From Conchocele bisecta (lineage: Eukaryota > Mollusca > Bivalvia > Lucinida > Thyasiridae), in NCBI GenBank assembly GCA_029237695.1, contig CM055275.1:87284433-87348432 (forward strand): a DNA stretch of 64,000 bases, in the 5' to 3' direction. The notes under the pieces were generated by a model that saw nothing but the letters and a program-made list of their open reading frames with translations, ran no database searches and was not told the DNA's origin. Below, in pieces: positions 55,588 to 64,000 of the stretch. How positions within the stretch are numbered: position 1 is the stretch's first letter; every line of letters starts with the position of its first letter. Both the position numbers and the translations under genes were made by a program.

Positions 55588-55690
55588 GTTTCTTTTGAAA
55601 TCAAGTTTATCTGGCTTGCCTCGGAAACGCTAGGAATTCAGTGAGCACATTGGAATTCCTATGCGCTTCCTAGCCTCGTCCTATAAACTC
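55588..55690. repeat. Foldback F12, diverged
   Basis: 'ttgaaatcaagtttatctgg', 'ggaaacgctaggaattc' / 'ggaattcctatgcgcttcc'; imperfect inverted arms. Confidence 0.7.
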
Positions 55691-55965
55691 TGTACAGCGG
55701 AATTAACACTTGGGAAAATATGGATGTTTAACTGAGATGTGTTTCGCTGTTATGTATCTCTGATTACAATGACTTTTCATGATTGCAAAACGCTAGAATG
55801 TGTCATGAAGTGCTAATATGTCTGATTTTCAGAGGAACATCTCCTAACCGGCACCTGGGGACCTCCCAGGGTGTCCGGTTTGGAGAGGTTCCACTGTACC
55901 AAGAATGGAGCCTGGTATTCTCTGTAACTAAGCAACAGTAAATTTCTATTTTGATTTCTCGTTTA

Positions 55966-56407
55966 TTAAAGGTACATGCCCACTCAGTAGGCACAACTTG
56001 TTCTTTATAGGAATTAAATAATTGTATAATTGTGTCACTATTCCACCAGTTCTAAAAATTACGTGTGCCCGCTATACAGATGTAATCATTTAGTAATATT
56101 TATTTTACTGATAGTGACGCGTGGTTGTATTGGGCTATTTTCATATGCAAATGAGGCATGATATTTTTAAATTATTTGTACTTATTAAATGCGTAGCCTA
56201 AAAAAATAATATTTTAAACAGATTATAAAGTATGATTATTGCACATCAAAAAGAGAATCAATAGTAATGCTGTTATAAAATGTATAATAATGCCAATCAA
56301 TACGTGGGATAATGGTGAATGAATGTTTGTTTTGCCAGAGAATGTCTCAGATGATGTCTCTGATATAAAGAACAGTTTGTGCCTATTGAGTGGGCATGTA
56401 CCTTTAA
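55966..56407. mobile_element. MITE T1, intact copy, 442 bp
   Basis: TTAA|AGGTACATGCCCACTC ... GAGTGGGCATGTACCT|TTAA. The TIR is about 30 bp including 'agtaggcacaa' / 'ttgtgcctatt'. Non-coding. Other copies at 11568, 15612 and 29226. Confidence 0.93.
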
Positions 56408-56617
56408 CCCTTATTATGCTGAATTAAATTCTGTCGTCTGCTGGAAATGTTTTATTTTCAATATTTCTCGACAAAAACCGGGTTTTGACAGCACATGAGA
56501 ATCGTCTCCAGTGGAGACGATTCGCATGTGCTGTCAAAACCAGTTTTTTGTTAAGAATTAAAGCAAAAATGAAAAACAGCAGACGGCAATTTCTGTCAAC
56601 AGCGTAGGAAGGGTTAA
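56404..56617. mobile_element. Foldback MITE F4
   Basis: ttaacccttattatgctgaa ... cgtaggaagggttaa. The centre is 'cagcacatgagaatcgtctc' / 'gagacgattcgcatgtgctg' around 'cagtg'. It shares TTAA (56404-56407) with the T1 element. Confidence 0.9.
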
Positions 56618-56663
56618 TGTGTCAACTGCGTCTAAGATGCTTATGCTGGGAACATAAACATTA

Positions 56664-56905
56664 TTAACTCTTTGCATGCTAGTGGTGAAAATATCCGCCA
56701 AACAAATTTGGAGTATATTTTTTATTTCTCTCTGTAAATATGTCTTGGAATTTCATTAGAATTGAGTCCTCAGGACTCAATTCTAATGAAATTCCAAGAC
56801 ATATTCATGATATTTACCGGGAGAAATAAAAGAAAATATGATGATTTCTAGTCCGCTATTTTTTAACTATTTATAGCCCACAAGTTTCCCAGCATGCAAG
56901 AGTTG
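56664..56905. mobile_element. Foldback MITE F3
   Basis: TIR ttaactctttgcatgct / agcatgcaagagtt. The central palindrome 56739-56803 has 32-bp perfect arms around one base. Other copies: 58973, 60068. Confidence 0.95.
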
Positions 56906-57211
56906 AATATCACAGAATATATGTTTGTTGTGTTTGTCTTGTGTACAGAAGTTGCATCCATGTACATGTATGCAGTAAGCCTCATTTATCCTAGTCATGT
57001 TGCATCTGCCTGTGAATATGCATGTACAATGTATACATGTACGCAGGGCTCCAGATAAAGCTGTATTTGTGTATTTTACGCACTTATTTTAGCTGACTAC
57101 GTACTATGTATCAAAAGTGGGAGTACAAAATACTCATTGAGGGGTTAAATGCTCCAATAAAGTTGAAAATTCACTTAGTTGAGCTGCAAAAAGCTGCTCT
57201 AATGTTTCATT

Positions 57212-57783
57212 ATGCCCCCCACCGAATGGTGAGGGGGTATATAGTGTTACATATAGTGTTACCGGCATCCGTACATCCCATACATGCTGACACACATGTC
57301 CCTCTCAGGTAAATATTTCGAAATTTCCGTTTCCTTTCACGTAACTGTTTCGCACATGATGCATTCATCTGATGGTCCTCTATCATTCTGTGATAAATCC
57401 ATGATACTCGCTAAGCCTAAGGTCAAGGTCACATACTTTCAAAACCTTAACGCTCGGGTAAATATTTTATAATTTCTTTGTTCTTTCACATACTTCATAT
57501 TTCACACATACATTCATCTGATGGTCCTCTATCATGATTTAACAAATCCACTATCCTCTGGTCCATGTTAAGCCCAAGGTTAAGGTCACACACCCATTTA
57601 GTGCATTCAAAACCTTAACGCTCGTGTAAATTTCTTATAATTTCTGTTTCCTTCCACATAATTGCGTCATATTTCACACTTGCATTTCTCTGATGGTCCT
57701 CATCATGTTGTATTTTCAAATGTGTCATTGTTTTCTTTGACTGCCAGTGGGGGCATTCGTGTGCCGACCAGCCACATTTCTAG
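57212..57783 (+). mobile_element. Helentron-like H1-type element, ~3 units
   Basis: 5' hairpin atgccccccaccgaatggtg..ggggtat, 'atagtgttaccggcatccgt', three diverged ~155-bp units ('ctcgggtaaatattttataa', 'tctgatggtcctctatca'), 3' end 'gggggcattcgtgtgccgac', ccacatttCTAG|TT (57780-57783), identical in layout to the H1 end at 22.2 kb. Confidence 0.9.
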
Positions 57784-57788
57784 TTTTT

Positions 57789-57900
57789 GTCGCGCCTGCT
57801 TGCGGACAACGCGATATAGTCGACACAATGGCGTACGTAAGTATTTTCGGTATACTATCAAAGCCTCGGTGAGCTCGACATGCTGGACGCGGCCACCTAG
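57789..57900 (+). mobile_element. Short H4-type Helentron-like element
   Basis: 5' cgcgcctgcttgcggacaac, 'gcgatatagtcgacac', 3' 'gcctcggtgagctcgacatg', 'gacgcggccacCTAG|TT'. No tandem cores. It begins six T/G bases after the preceding element ends. Confidence 0.75.
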
Positions 57901-58010
57901 TTTATCTGGAGCTCTGTAACAGTTACATTATAGTATAGTATAGTATTCTAGCTTGCCTGTGTGTTCTGCATGCCGTCTAACATCGATTATCTCCCCTGGT
58001 CCCTACATAG

Positions 58011-58154
58011 AGGGCGCCCGGACTGTTGCAGATCATCCATGGAAACCGAAGGACCCGCCCAAGAAGGAGCAGACGAAAGAGCAGCAGGATATAGAGACGG
58101 AATGGGACGATATTCTAAGGGAGGCGAGCGAGGAGGAACTTGTGGATTTGGCAG
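58011..58154 (+). CDS. TMOD: Tropomodulin, coding exon 3
   Basis: 144 nt between acceptor cctacatag and donor ggcag|gtacat, phase 1 in and out. With the carried G it reads EGARTVADHPWKPKDPPKKE, then QTKEQQDIETEWDDILREAS and EEELVDLA. The charged linker and the 'ETEWDDIL..AS.EEL.DLA' helix match the region before the second actin-binding/LRR part in tropomodulins. It is separated from exon 2 by ~23.5 kb of repeats. Confidence 0.94.
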
Positions 58155-58372
58155 GTACATGTATATCTTACCTCCCTTTACAGAGATTTCCTGATTCTGG
58201 GTCTATCAATAAGATTTTCAGAGAATGTTCTCCAAATTTGTACTCAAGATCGTGAGAATGACCCAGCAGTTTTATAAGCAACTGGGAATTTTAATTTTGT
58301 TTGTACTTTTTGCCTAAATAATGAAAACAAAGCCAATAGATACATTGCCTAAGTGGTTTATAAGTTATTTTT

Positions 58373-58899
58373 ATGCCACCGGGTCCGTCGTCCGTCGTCC
58401 GGGCACACATTAGGGTACTTATGTGGCTAGCCCCACAGGGTTATGGACTTGGTAAAGGATAGGGTTGGTTACAATTAGCCACCTAAAAAATCCTTTTATG
58501 TGGCTAAAAATCGTTTTATTTGGCTAATATTTAACATGTGATAAGCCACATAAGTATAGTACTGTAAGAACGTCCGTCCGTCCGTCCGTCCGTCCGTCCG
58601 TCCGTCCGTCCGCCCTGACGGTACTATACTTATGTGGCTAGCCCCACAGGGTTATGGACTTAGTAAAGGTTAGGGTTGGTTATAATTAGCCACCTAAAAA
58701 TTCCTTTTATGTGGCTAAAAATCCTTTTATGTGGCTAATATTTAACATGTGATAAGCCACATAAGTATAGTACCGTAAGAACGTCCGTCCGTCCGTCCGT
58801 CCGTCCGTCCGTCACACTTTTCGGTTAACCACTTTGTCACAGTTTCTCAAATATGCTGCAGACTGAGGTGGCATCCGCGTTCGACAGACGCATTTCTTG
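58373..58899 (+). mobile_element. Helentron-like element H7 with a duplicated inner TIR repeat
   Basis: Starts ttttt|atgccaccgggtccgtcg, ends 'gaggtggcatccgcgttcga', 'gacgcatttCTTG|TT'. Inside, a ~165-bp TIR unit (tactatacttatgtggctag / agccacataagtatagta) occurs at about 58413-58563 and 58618-58772, each followed by a (GTCC)n run (58572-58612; 58783-58812). The inner MITE was probably inserted at the microsatellite and then duplicated with it. Confidence 0.82.
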
Positions 58900-58972
58900 T
58901 TTCTATTTTGAATGATCCTTTTATGATGCTTTGCCTAAATGGTGCAATGACTGACTGTGAAACCCATGCAAA

Positions 58973-59213
58973 TTAACTGTTTGCATGCTAGCGGTGAAAA
59001 TATCCGCCAAGCGAATTAGGAGTATATGTTTTATTTCTCTCTGTAAATATGTCTTGAAATTTCATTAGAATTGAGTCCTCGTGACTCAATTCTAATGAAA
59101 TTCCAAGACATATTCATGATATTTACGGGGAGAAATACAAGAAAATATGATGAATTTTTGTCCGCAAGTTTTGAACTATTTATAGCCCACAAGTTTCCCA
59201 GCATGCAAATTAA
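58973..59213. mobile_element. Foldback MITE F3
   Basis: ttaactgtttgcatgctagc ... cccagcatgcaaattaa. The core palindrome near 59047-59111 has one mismatch in the arm and 'cgt' at the centre. Confidence 0.92.
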
Positions 59214-59410
59214 ACATCCAATGTTTTCTGGGTGCTGGGTTTAGGCCATACCAAACTGATTATTAGTAATGATATTGTGGCCTCGGCCTCTTTTATAGCA
59301 TATTGCTTTGCTCTTGTAGGTGGGCGGGTTCGTATGAGAATGTCCAAATTAATTATCTTTGGCCTTAAGTCTTATTTTTATACGTTCTCATTTTTATACG
59401 TATTATGTTT

Positions 59411-59998
59411 TACCGCAGGGCGGCAGACGGAAAAACTGCATAGTTTGTGTACACAACTCCTCTGAAACCGTTCAGTCGATCGATCTGAAACTATACACAT
59501 GTGTTTTTATGCCGAAAAAATATTTTTAACAAAAATATCACCTTTTTAACTTTAACCGTTCAGTCAATAGATCTGAAACTATACACACGTCTTCTACACA
59601 TATTGAAGATGTGCACCATGTTCTTTTTATGCCAAAAAAAAGGTTTTTAACAAAAATATCACCTTTTTAACTTAGCCATTTTTTCTACATTTGTGTATAC
59701 AATTCTATATAGGGTACAGAGTTTGTGTACACAACTCCTCTGAAACCGTTTCAGTCATTCGATCTGAAACAAAAAAAATCACCTTTTTAACATAGTTATT
59801 TTTTCTACATTTTTGTATCCACTTCTATATAATTTCTACTTTACACATCTCTACCTAAATTAGTATACCTGTTTATCACAACAATAGGAAAAAATAATGC
59901 TATAGATTTTCAAATTCTCATTAATGTTTCTTGCCTTGGTGACAGCTTCACATTTCTGCATCTTCGCTGTCTGTATTTTGTGACTTACGGCACTCTTG
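59411..59998 (+). mobile_element. Helentron-like element H8, degraded
   Basis: taccgcagggcggcagacgg near the 5' side; internal repeats 'gaaaccgttcagtc.at.gat', 'ctgaaactatacaca', 'atatcacctttttaact'. The 3' end is 'gtgacttacggcactCTTG|TT' (59995-59998). The 5' terminus is not certain. Confidence 0.6.
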
Positions 59999-60067
59999 TT
60001 AGTGAATAAAGTGCCCTTTTTTTCAACAAGTGCTTTTCCCCTTTGTCAGTCTGGGGGAAAACACTAC

Positions 60068-60443
60068 TTAACTCTTTGCATGCTAGTGGCGAAAATATCC
60101 GCCAAACGAATTAGGAGTATATGTTTTATTTCTCTCTGTAAATATGTCTTACAATTTCACTTGAATTGAGTCCTCAGGACTCAATTCTAATGAAATTCCA
60201 AGACATATTCATGATATTTACGGAGAGAAATACAAGAAAATGACAAATGTTTGTCCGCTAGTTTTGAACTATTTATATGTCTTGCAATTTCATTAGAATT
60301 GAATCCTCAGGACTCAATTCTAATGAAATTTCAAGACATATTCATGATATTTACGGGGAGAAATACAAGAAAATGTGATGAATTTTTGTCCGCTAGTTTT
60401 GAACTATTTATAGCCCTCAAGTTTCCCAGCATGCAAAGAGTTA
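60068..60443. mobile_element. Foldback MITE F3 with doubled centre
   Basis: ttaactctttgcatgctagt ... cagcatgcaaagagtt. The ~133-bp centre (palindrome plus 'catgatatttacgg.gagaaa' and 'tccgctagttttgaactatt') is present twice in tandem (about 60143-60275, 60276-60408). Confidence 0.93.
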
Positions 60444-60470
60444 AGAGATGTTACAATTGCTGTACCATAT

Positions 60471-60665
60471 GAACCCTTACCATGCTGAATTAAATTTTGT
60501 CATTTGTTGTTTATTTTCCATTTTTCTGGTGAGAAAAATGGAAAATGAAAAATAAACAACAAACTTTGACAGCACCAATGCTGTCAAACCATGTTTTATT
60601 GACAGAAAAGATAAAATATGAAACAACAGCAGACGCCACTTTTCGTTTCCCGCATTCTAAGGTTG
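60471..60665. mobile_element. Foldback F4, diverged
   Basis: aacccttaccatgctgaatt, two nested hairpins ('ttgtttattttccatttttc' / its inverse; 'gacagcaccaatgctgtc'), 'acagcagacgccacttttcg', 'cgcattctaaggtt'. It ends ~20 bp before tropomodulin exon 4. Confidence 0.82.
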
Positions 60666-60683
60666 ATATTTTCTTCATTCCAG

Positions 60684-60770
60684 CCGTGCTCGGTTTCCAC
60701 GGAATGTTGAACCAGACCCAATTCTATGCGTCCGAAGCGAATGAGAAGGTTGAGACGGGCGGATTTACAG
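60684..60770 (+). CDS. TMOD: Tropomodulin, coding exon 4
   Basis: 87 nt between acceptor ttcattccag and donor ttacag|gtaaaa, phase 1 in and out. It reads (A)VLGFHGMLNQTQFYASEA, then NEKVETGGFT. 'LG.HGMLNQ.Q' is a hallmark of tropomodulins at the start of the C-terminal actin-capping region. The F4 foldback abuts the acceptor region. Confidence 0.96.
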
Positions 60771-60824
60771 GTAAAACAGAATAAACGATGAATGGTGTGA
60801 ATTAGAAAAATGGAAAGAGAAAAA

Positions 60825-61327
60825 ATCCAAAATGGCCATAAACACTTATATTACACGCTACGCAGTGGTTTCCCATGATTCGTGGAAATATTTCCTCCTA
60901 GATGTTCGCGCGCGGCCATCTAGTTATTAGTAAAAATAGACTGTTAATATTGGTGATTGACATTCTACTGTCTGTTCCACGATATGCGGCTGCGGCCATC
61001 TAGTTATTAGTAAAAATAGACCGTTAATATTGGTGATTGACATTCTACTGTCTGTTCCACGATATGTGGGCCGCGGCCATCTAGTTATTAGTAAAAATAG
61101 ACCGTTAATATTGGTGATTGACATTCTACTGTCTGTTCCACGATATGTGGGCCGCGGCCATCTAGTTATTAGTAAAAATAGACCGTTAATATTGGTGATT
61201 GACATTCTACTGTCTGTTCCACGATATGTGGGCCGCGGCCATCTAGTTATTAGTAAAAATATACCGTTAATATTGGTGATAGACATTCTACTGTCTGTTC
61301 CACGATATGTGGGCCGCGGCCATCTAG
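60825..61327 (+). repeat. 81-bp tandem array whose unit ends at a Helentron-like 3' terminus
   Basis: 'ggccatctag' falls at 60914, 60994, 61075, 61156, 61237 and 61318, i.e. periods of 80-81. Unit: ttattagtaaaaatagaccg, 'ttaatattggtgattgacat', 'tctactgtctgttccacgat', 'atgtgggccgcggccatctag'. Each unit therefore ends in a ggccgcggcc palindrome followed by atCTAG|TT. Period 81 is a multiple of three, which produces long spurious repetitive frames on both strands. Confidence 0.93.
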
Positions 61328-61711
61328 TTCCACATTTTGCTGCCGAAGAACATTTGTATTATGAAATTCCATCAAACAGTGATTTTATTGTGAAAAAACG
61401 ATTTTCCTATGTGAATTTAAAAAAGAAATTATTTGTGGACCAATTTTCAAAATCTAACTTGTTTTCTTAGTTACATCATTTTCAAGTTATCTCGCCCGGT
61501 TTCACAGTCAATTTCCAAACTCCCCATGTTAAATTTTTATAGGAAATTATTTTTTTTAGCAATATAATCAATATTTGATGGAATTTCATCAAATAATTTT
61601 GTTTGGGGACGGTGACTTTTTTTGTTATTGATAAAAAAGTACTTACTTTTAAATATTTTTTAGATTTAATGTGTTTAATGGTCAAATGTTCTTCGGCAGC
61701 AAAACGTGGAA
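61328..61711. mobile_element. TIR element, ~384 bp, next to the 81-bp array
   Basis: ttccacattttgctgccgaa-gaacatttg (61328) pairs with caaatgttcttcggcagcaa-aacgtggaa (61683-61711). The sequence outside the right end (cagacagta) is the inverse of 'tactgtctg' inside the 81-bp unit. So the unit contains the outermost part of this element's left arm. Confidence 0.85.
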
Positions 61712-61784
61712 CAGACAGTACTCTTCTTTATATGTATCAATCAAGTAAGCAATAAATGACTCGATCAATCCACCAATATTGCAG

Positions 61785-61915
61785 GCATTGCGAAGTCAGA
61801 GACGTTGAAGGTGCTGCCGTTCGCGCCACCCAACACGACGGACGTTGAGGCGAGCATCAGGAGTGTGAAGGACAACGATCCCAAACTGAAGCATCTCAAC
61901 CTGAACAACATGAAG
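61785..61915 (+). CDS. TMOD: Tropomodulin, coding exon 5
   Basis: 131 nt between acceptor atattgcag and donor atgaag|gtacga, phase 1 in and 0 out. It reads GIAKSETLKVLPFAPPNTTD, then VEASIRSVKDNDPKLKHLNL and NNMK. The 'PPN.TDVE..I..V..NDP.L..LNLNN.K' stretch is the linker and first leucine-rich repeat of tropomodulins. Confidence 0.96.
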
Positions 61916-61942
61916 GTACGAGAATAGACGAGTCTTGTATAG

Positions 61943-62300
61943 ACTTTATTCAACTACCATTTTGAAATACCTGATTTATTTCCAGAGACATCTGTAGCCT
62001 ATTTCACCAACTTTGCAAAGTATACTTATCTTGCAAAGTAAACTTTGAGGGAGAAATTTTCAATTTAAAGATAAATTTATTAATTTTTATTATACTGAAT
62101 TTATTACATTAATGTAATACATTCCGTATAATAATTCTGCAAACTTATATAGAGGATATTCATATTTTTGCAACGAATATGACATATATGTTCATCGAGT
62201 GGTGTGGAATGTCCATATTTCACACCACGAGATGAATATATATGTCATATTCGTTGCAAAAATATGAATATTCTATTATATACCGCTCCGCTGGAAATTA
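61943..62300 (+). repeat. Intron-5 duplication, copy 1, with foldback F14
   Basis: 'actttattcaactaccattt', 'tgaaatacctgatttatttc', 'cagagacatctgtagc' lead into F14 ('gcaaagtatacttatcttgc', 'gagggagaaattttcaattt'). Inside, a perfect hairpin 'gaatttattacattaatgta', and a large palindrome 62156-62196 / 62231-62271 (41-bp arms, one mismatch) around ggtgtg/cacacc. Confidence 0.88.
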
Positions 62301-62499
62301 GCAGTTTTTTTAGACTGTATATGGTAATGAATGTGTATTTGCAGCCTTTTGCAGTCCGGCACTGCAGGTGCATGTTATGAATATAGATAGCGGAAGTAGT
62401 CGTATTTTCACCGGAAGATGTTTATTTCATCGATGAGAACATATGACTTTTATTTACATCGTATAACTATGTATTTCATGGGTAGGTGTATAATAAATA
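62301..62499. other. Intronic spacer between the duplication copies
   Basis: Nothing recognised. Confidence 0.4.
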
Positions 62500-63012
62500 G
62501 CCTTTATGCAACTACCATTTTGAAATACAGTCAAACCTGTGAATAAATGCCAGCCATGGGAAGTGAAAAATCTGGCCTTTATTCACAGTTGGTCTTTATT
62601 CGCAGGGTCATTTATATAGTACATGTAATTGTGTCATTGGGACAACAAAATTGTGGCCTTTACAGCCAGGTGATTGCTATTCGGAGGTGGTCTTTAGCAC
62701 AGGTTCGACAGGACCTGATTTATTTTCAGAGACATATGTAGCTAGCATTGCAAAGTATACTTATCTAGCAAAGTATACTTTGAGGGAGAAATTTTCAATT
62801 TAAAGATAAATTTATTAATTTGTATTATACTGAATTTATTACATTATCACAGCCATTTTGGCTATGATAATGTAATACATTCTGTATAATAATTCTGCAT
62901 ACTTATAATCATCAAATATATGCAGTCGTTAGTTCTATGACATAATGCATTTCGGGAAAAATAAATGATTACTCCCTCAAAGTATACTTTGCCAGATAAG
63001 TATACTTTGTAA
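62500..63012 (+). repeat. Intron-5 duplication, copy 2, with foldback F14
   Basis: 'gcctttatgcaactaccatt', 'tttgaaata', a 185-bp insertion, then 'cctgatttattttcagagac' and a fuller F14: TIR gcaaagtatacttatctagc / 'ccagataagtatactttgta', with an inner hairpin 'attatcacagcc' / 'ggctatgataat'. Confidence 0.88.
62528..62712. mobile_element. Short TIR element (CAGTCAAACCTG), 185 bp, empty site available
   Basis: Left end cagtcaaacctgtgaataaa, right end 'agcacaggttcgacagga'. Compared with copy 1 of the duplication (gaaata|cctgattt at about 61965) the sequence is interrupted exactly between gaaata and cctgattt, so this is a real insertion. TIR type and TA at the left junction fit pogo/Tc1; the right junction is mutated. 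Confidence 0.82.
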
Positions 63013-63220
63013 TTTTGATGAAATCAGCTACAGGAAATCCGACAAAGAAACGTGTCCTGAGTTTGGATTTACAGATGTCAAGGGAAATAAATATGGTATT
63101 TCAAAATGGTAGTGGGATAACGTGTATATTACTTGCTCTTCTAAAAATACGAAATTTGCTCTTAGGTTATATACATATATGTATACATATTCTCATTCGT
63201 ATGTGCTGCATATATTGTAG

Positions 63221-63328
63221 AATATCTCCAATGAACGCCTCATACAGATCTGTGATGGATTGAAGACAAACACGAACCTCGACACGATAGAAATGGCCAG
63301 CATCGCAATGTCAGATACCATCGCCAAG
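63221..63328 (+). CDS. TMOD: Tropomodulin, coding exon 6
   Basis: 108 nt between acceptor atattgtag and donor gccaag|gtaacc, phase 0 in and out. It reads NISNERLIQICDGLKTNTNL, then DTIEMASIAMSDTIAK. 'L...C.GLKTNT.L....MA...MSD..A' is the next leucine-rich repeat of the tropomodulin C-terminal domain. The conserved continuation (about 100 residues) is not visible before the window ends. Confidence 0.95.
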
Positions 63329-63848
63329 GTAACCAAAATATTTACCTTGTGTAAGTGTGTGACCATCACAAATTCCACTGTCGTGTGACTTCTAATTTCT
63401 GTATGCCTTAGTAGCATGTTTTCATATTCGGCTAATGCCTTTATACAATACCAGGGTATGGTCACGTGGTCTATTGTTTACACGGAATTACTTGTGTAGT
63501 GTGTAGTTAGTCTGAACATGCTACAGAGAAAATGGACTGATATGTTAACCAATTTAAACATCACAAAGTGATTTTCAGACCAGTCAATTATAAATGGTGT
63601 TTTCTTTTCTAAAAAATGAGAAAAAAATGCAGATCCTGTCGGGTCGATAAAACCACGTATTGACCGATATGACAAGACGATAATTGCTTTATAAAATTGA
63701 TAATTGATAATAAAATTATCAATTGAGAAAGTCCCATATGTGTTCCCTGTAATAATAATAATATAGCATAAATATCCATTTACGCTGTGAACATTACGAT
63801 TAATATTGCTTTACACCATTTTGGCGTAATTCATAATCATCATGTTCA

Positions 63849-64000
63849 GCGAAGTTGCTGGTGAAGAGCGTGCGTGATATGATTAGCAACATCGTGGAGT
63901 TTAATGACATCAAAGAGCCAATCCACAACGTCGCTCTGCCTTCAGATCAATATGACATATTGAATCAAATTTCTCGGGTCAATAGTATTTATATTGAAGA
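63849..64000 (+). other. Open frame running off the right edge, unidentified
   Basis: After an AG at 63849 one frame stays open to the end: AKLLVKSVRDMISNIVEFND, then IKEPIHNVALPSDQYDILNQ. Base composition is coding-like. It does not match the expected next tropomodulin repeat, and joining exon 6 (phase 0) to an acceptor at 63849 would put it out of frame (stop after four codons). It may belong to another gene or mobile element, or be an unrelated stretch. Confidence 0.35.

Larger units (their letters stand above)
57047..57916 (+). mobile_element. Foldback F2 carrying two Helentron-like insertions
   Basis: Left part 57047-57211 (gggctccagataaagctgta ... aaagctgctctaatgtttcatt), right end 57903-57916 (tatctggagctctg). 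Between them lie an H1-type element (57212-57783) and a short H4-type element (57789-57900). Much of the right half of F2 is missing. Confidence 0.82.

Noticed and set aside
61030..61470. Long repetitive frames on both strands (27-residue period) as a repeat protein
   Set aside because: They result from the 81-bp DNA array (81 = 3 x 27), run on both strands, and end in unrelated TIR-element sequence.

Overview
The window is animal nuclear DNA, most likely from a bivalve mollusc. The grounds are intron-split genes, AT-rich intergenic sequence, and repeat types I associate with bivalve genomes: tandem cores carrying 'aaggtcaaggtca', elements starting with an 'atgccccc...gggggcat' hairpin, foldback MITEs and short SINEs. 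The species cannot be fixed from sequence alone. Nothing here looks prokaryotic or viral.

Two protein-coding loci are supported. (1) Positions 1-2350, + strand, hold a decayed member of a multicopy invertebrate family that ends in a Cys-rich, TSO1/tesmin-CXC-like tail; it has in-frame stops and several frameshifts. (2) From about 32.9 kb to the right edge, + strand, lie the first six coding exons of a tropomodulin gene (actin pointed-end capping protein): 33264-33401, 34389-34545, 58011-58154, 60684-60770, 61785-61915 and 63221-63328. Phases are continuous and encode about 255 residues; the C-terminal LRR part lies beyond the window. Intron 2 is about 23.5 kb. Just upstream of the real start, the 5' part of exon 1 (acceptor, leader, ATG and first codons) is present in two further tandem copies, giving upstream ATGs. 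The intron-2 donor is the first unit of a ~75-bp minisatellite of about 17 units, each carrying a copy of the donor.

Almost everything else is repeats, layer on layer. Region 2.4-16 kb: inverted repeats, an 85-nt poly-C, a 0.7-kb GC-rich TIR element, a tandem-array element (8.7-10.4 kb), and TTAA-flanked MITEs, one carrying a gene fragment. Region 16.1-22.6 kb: a duplicated 1.1-kb repeat whose second copy is split by a 4.3-kb Helitron/Helentron-like element with about 25 units of ~168 bp. Region 22.8-32.8 kb: foldback families, a pogo/Tc1-like TIR element and an inverted Helentron. Tropomodulin introns (33.4-63.9 kb): foldback families F1-F14, SINEs, and nested Helentron-like elements at 39.6, 45.0, 46.0, 48.4, 48.8, 54.2, 57.2, 58.4 and 59.4 kb.

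Two patterns run through the window. Many unrelated-looking repeats end in a short hairpin followed by CTAG or CTTG and TT, and filled/empty pairs can be read directly. Foldback families with different termini share nearly the same central palindromes, which suggests modular exchange. Family labels (F1-F15, H) are mine and local to this answer.
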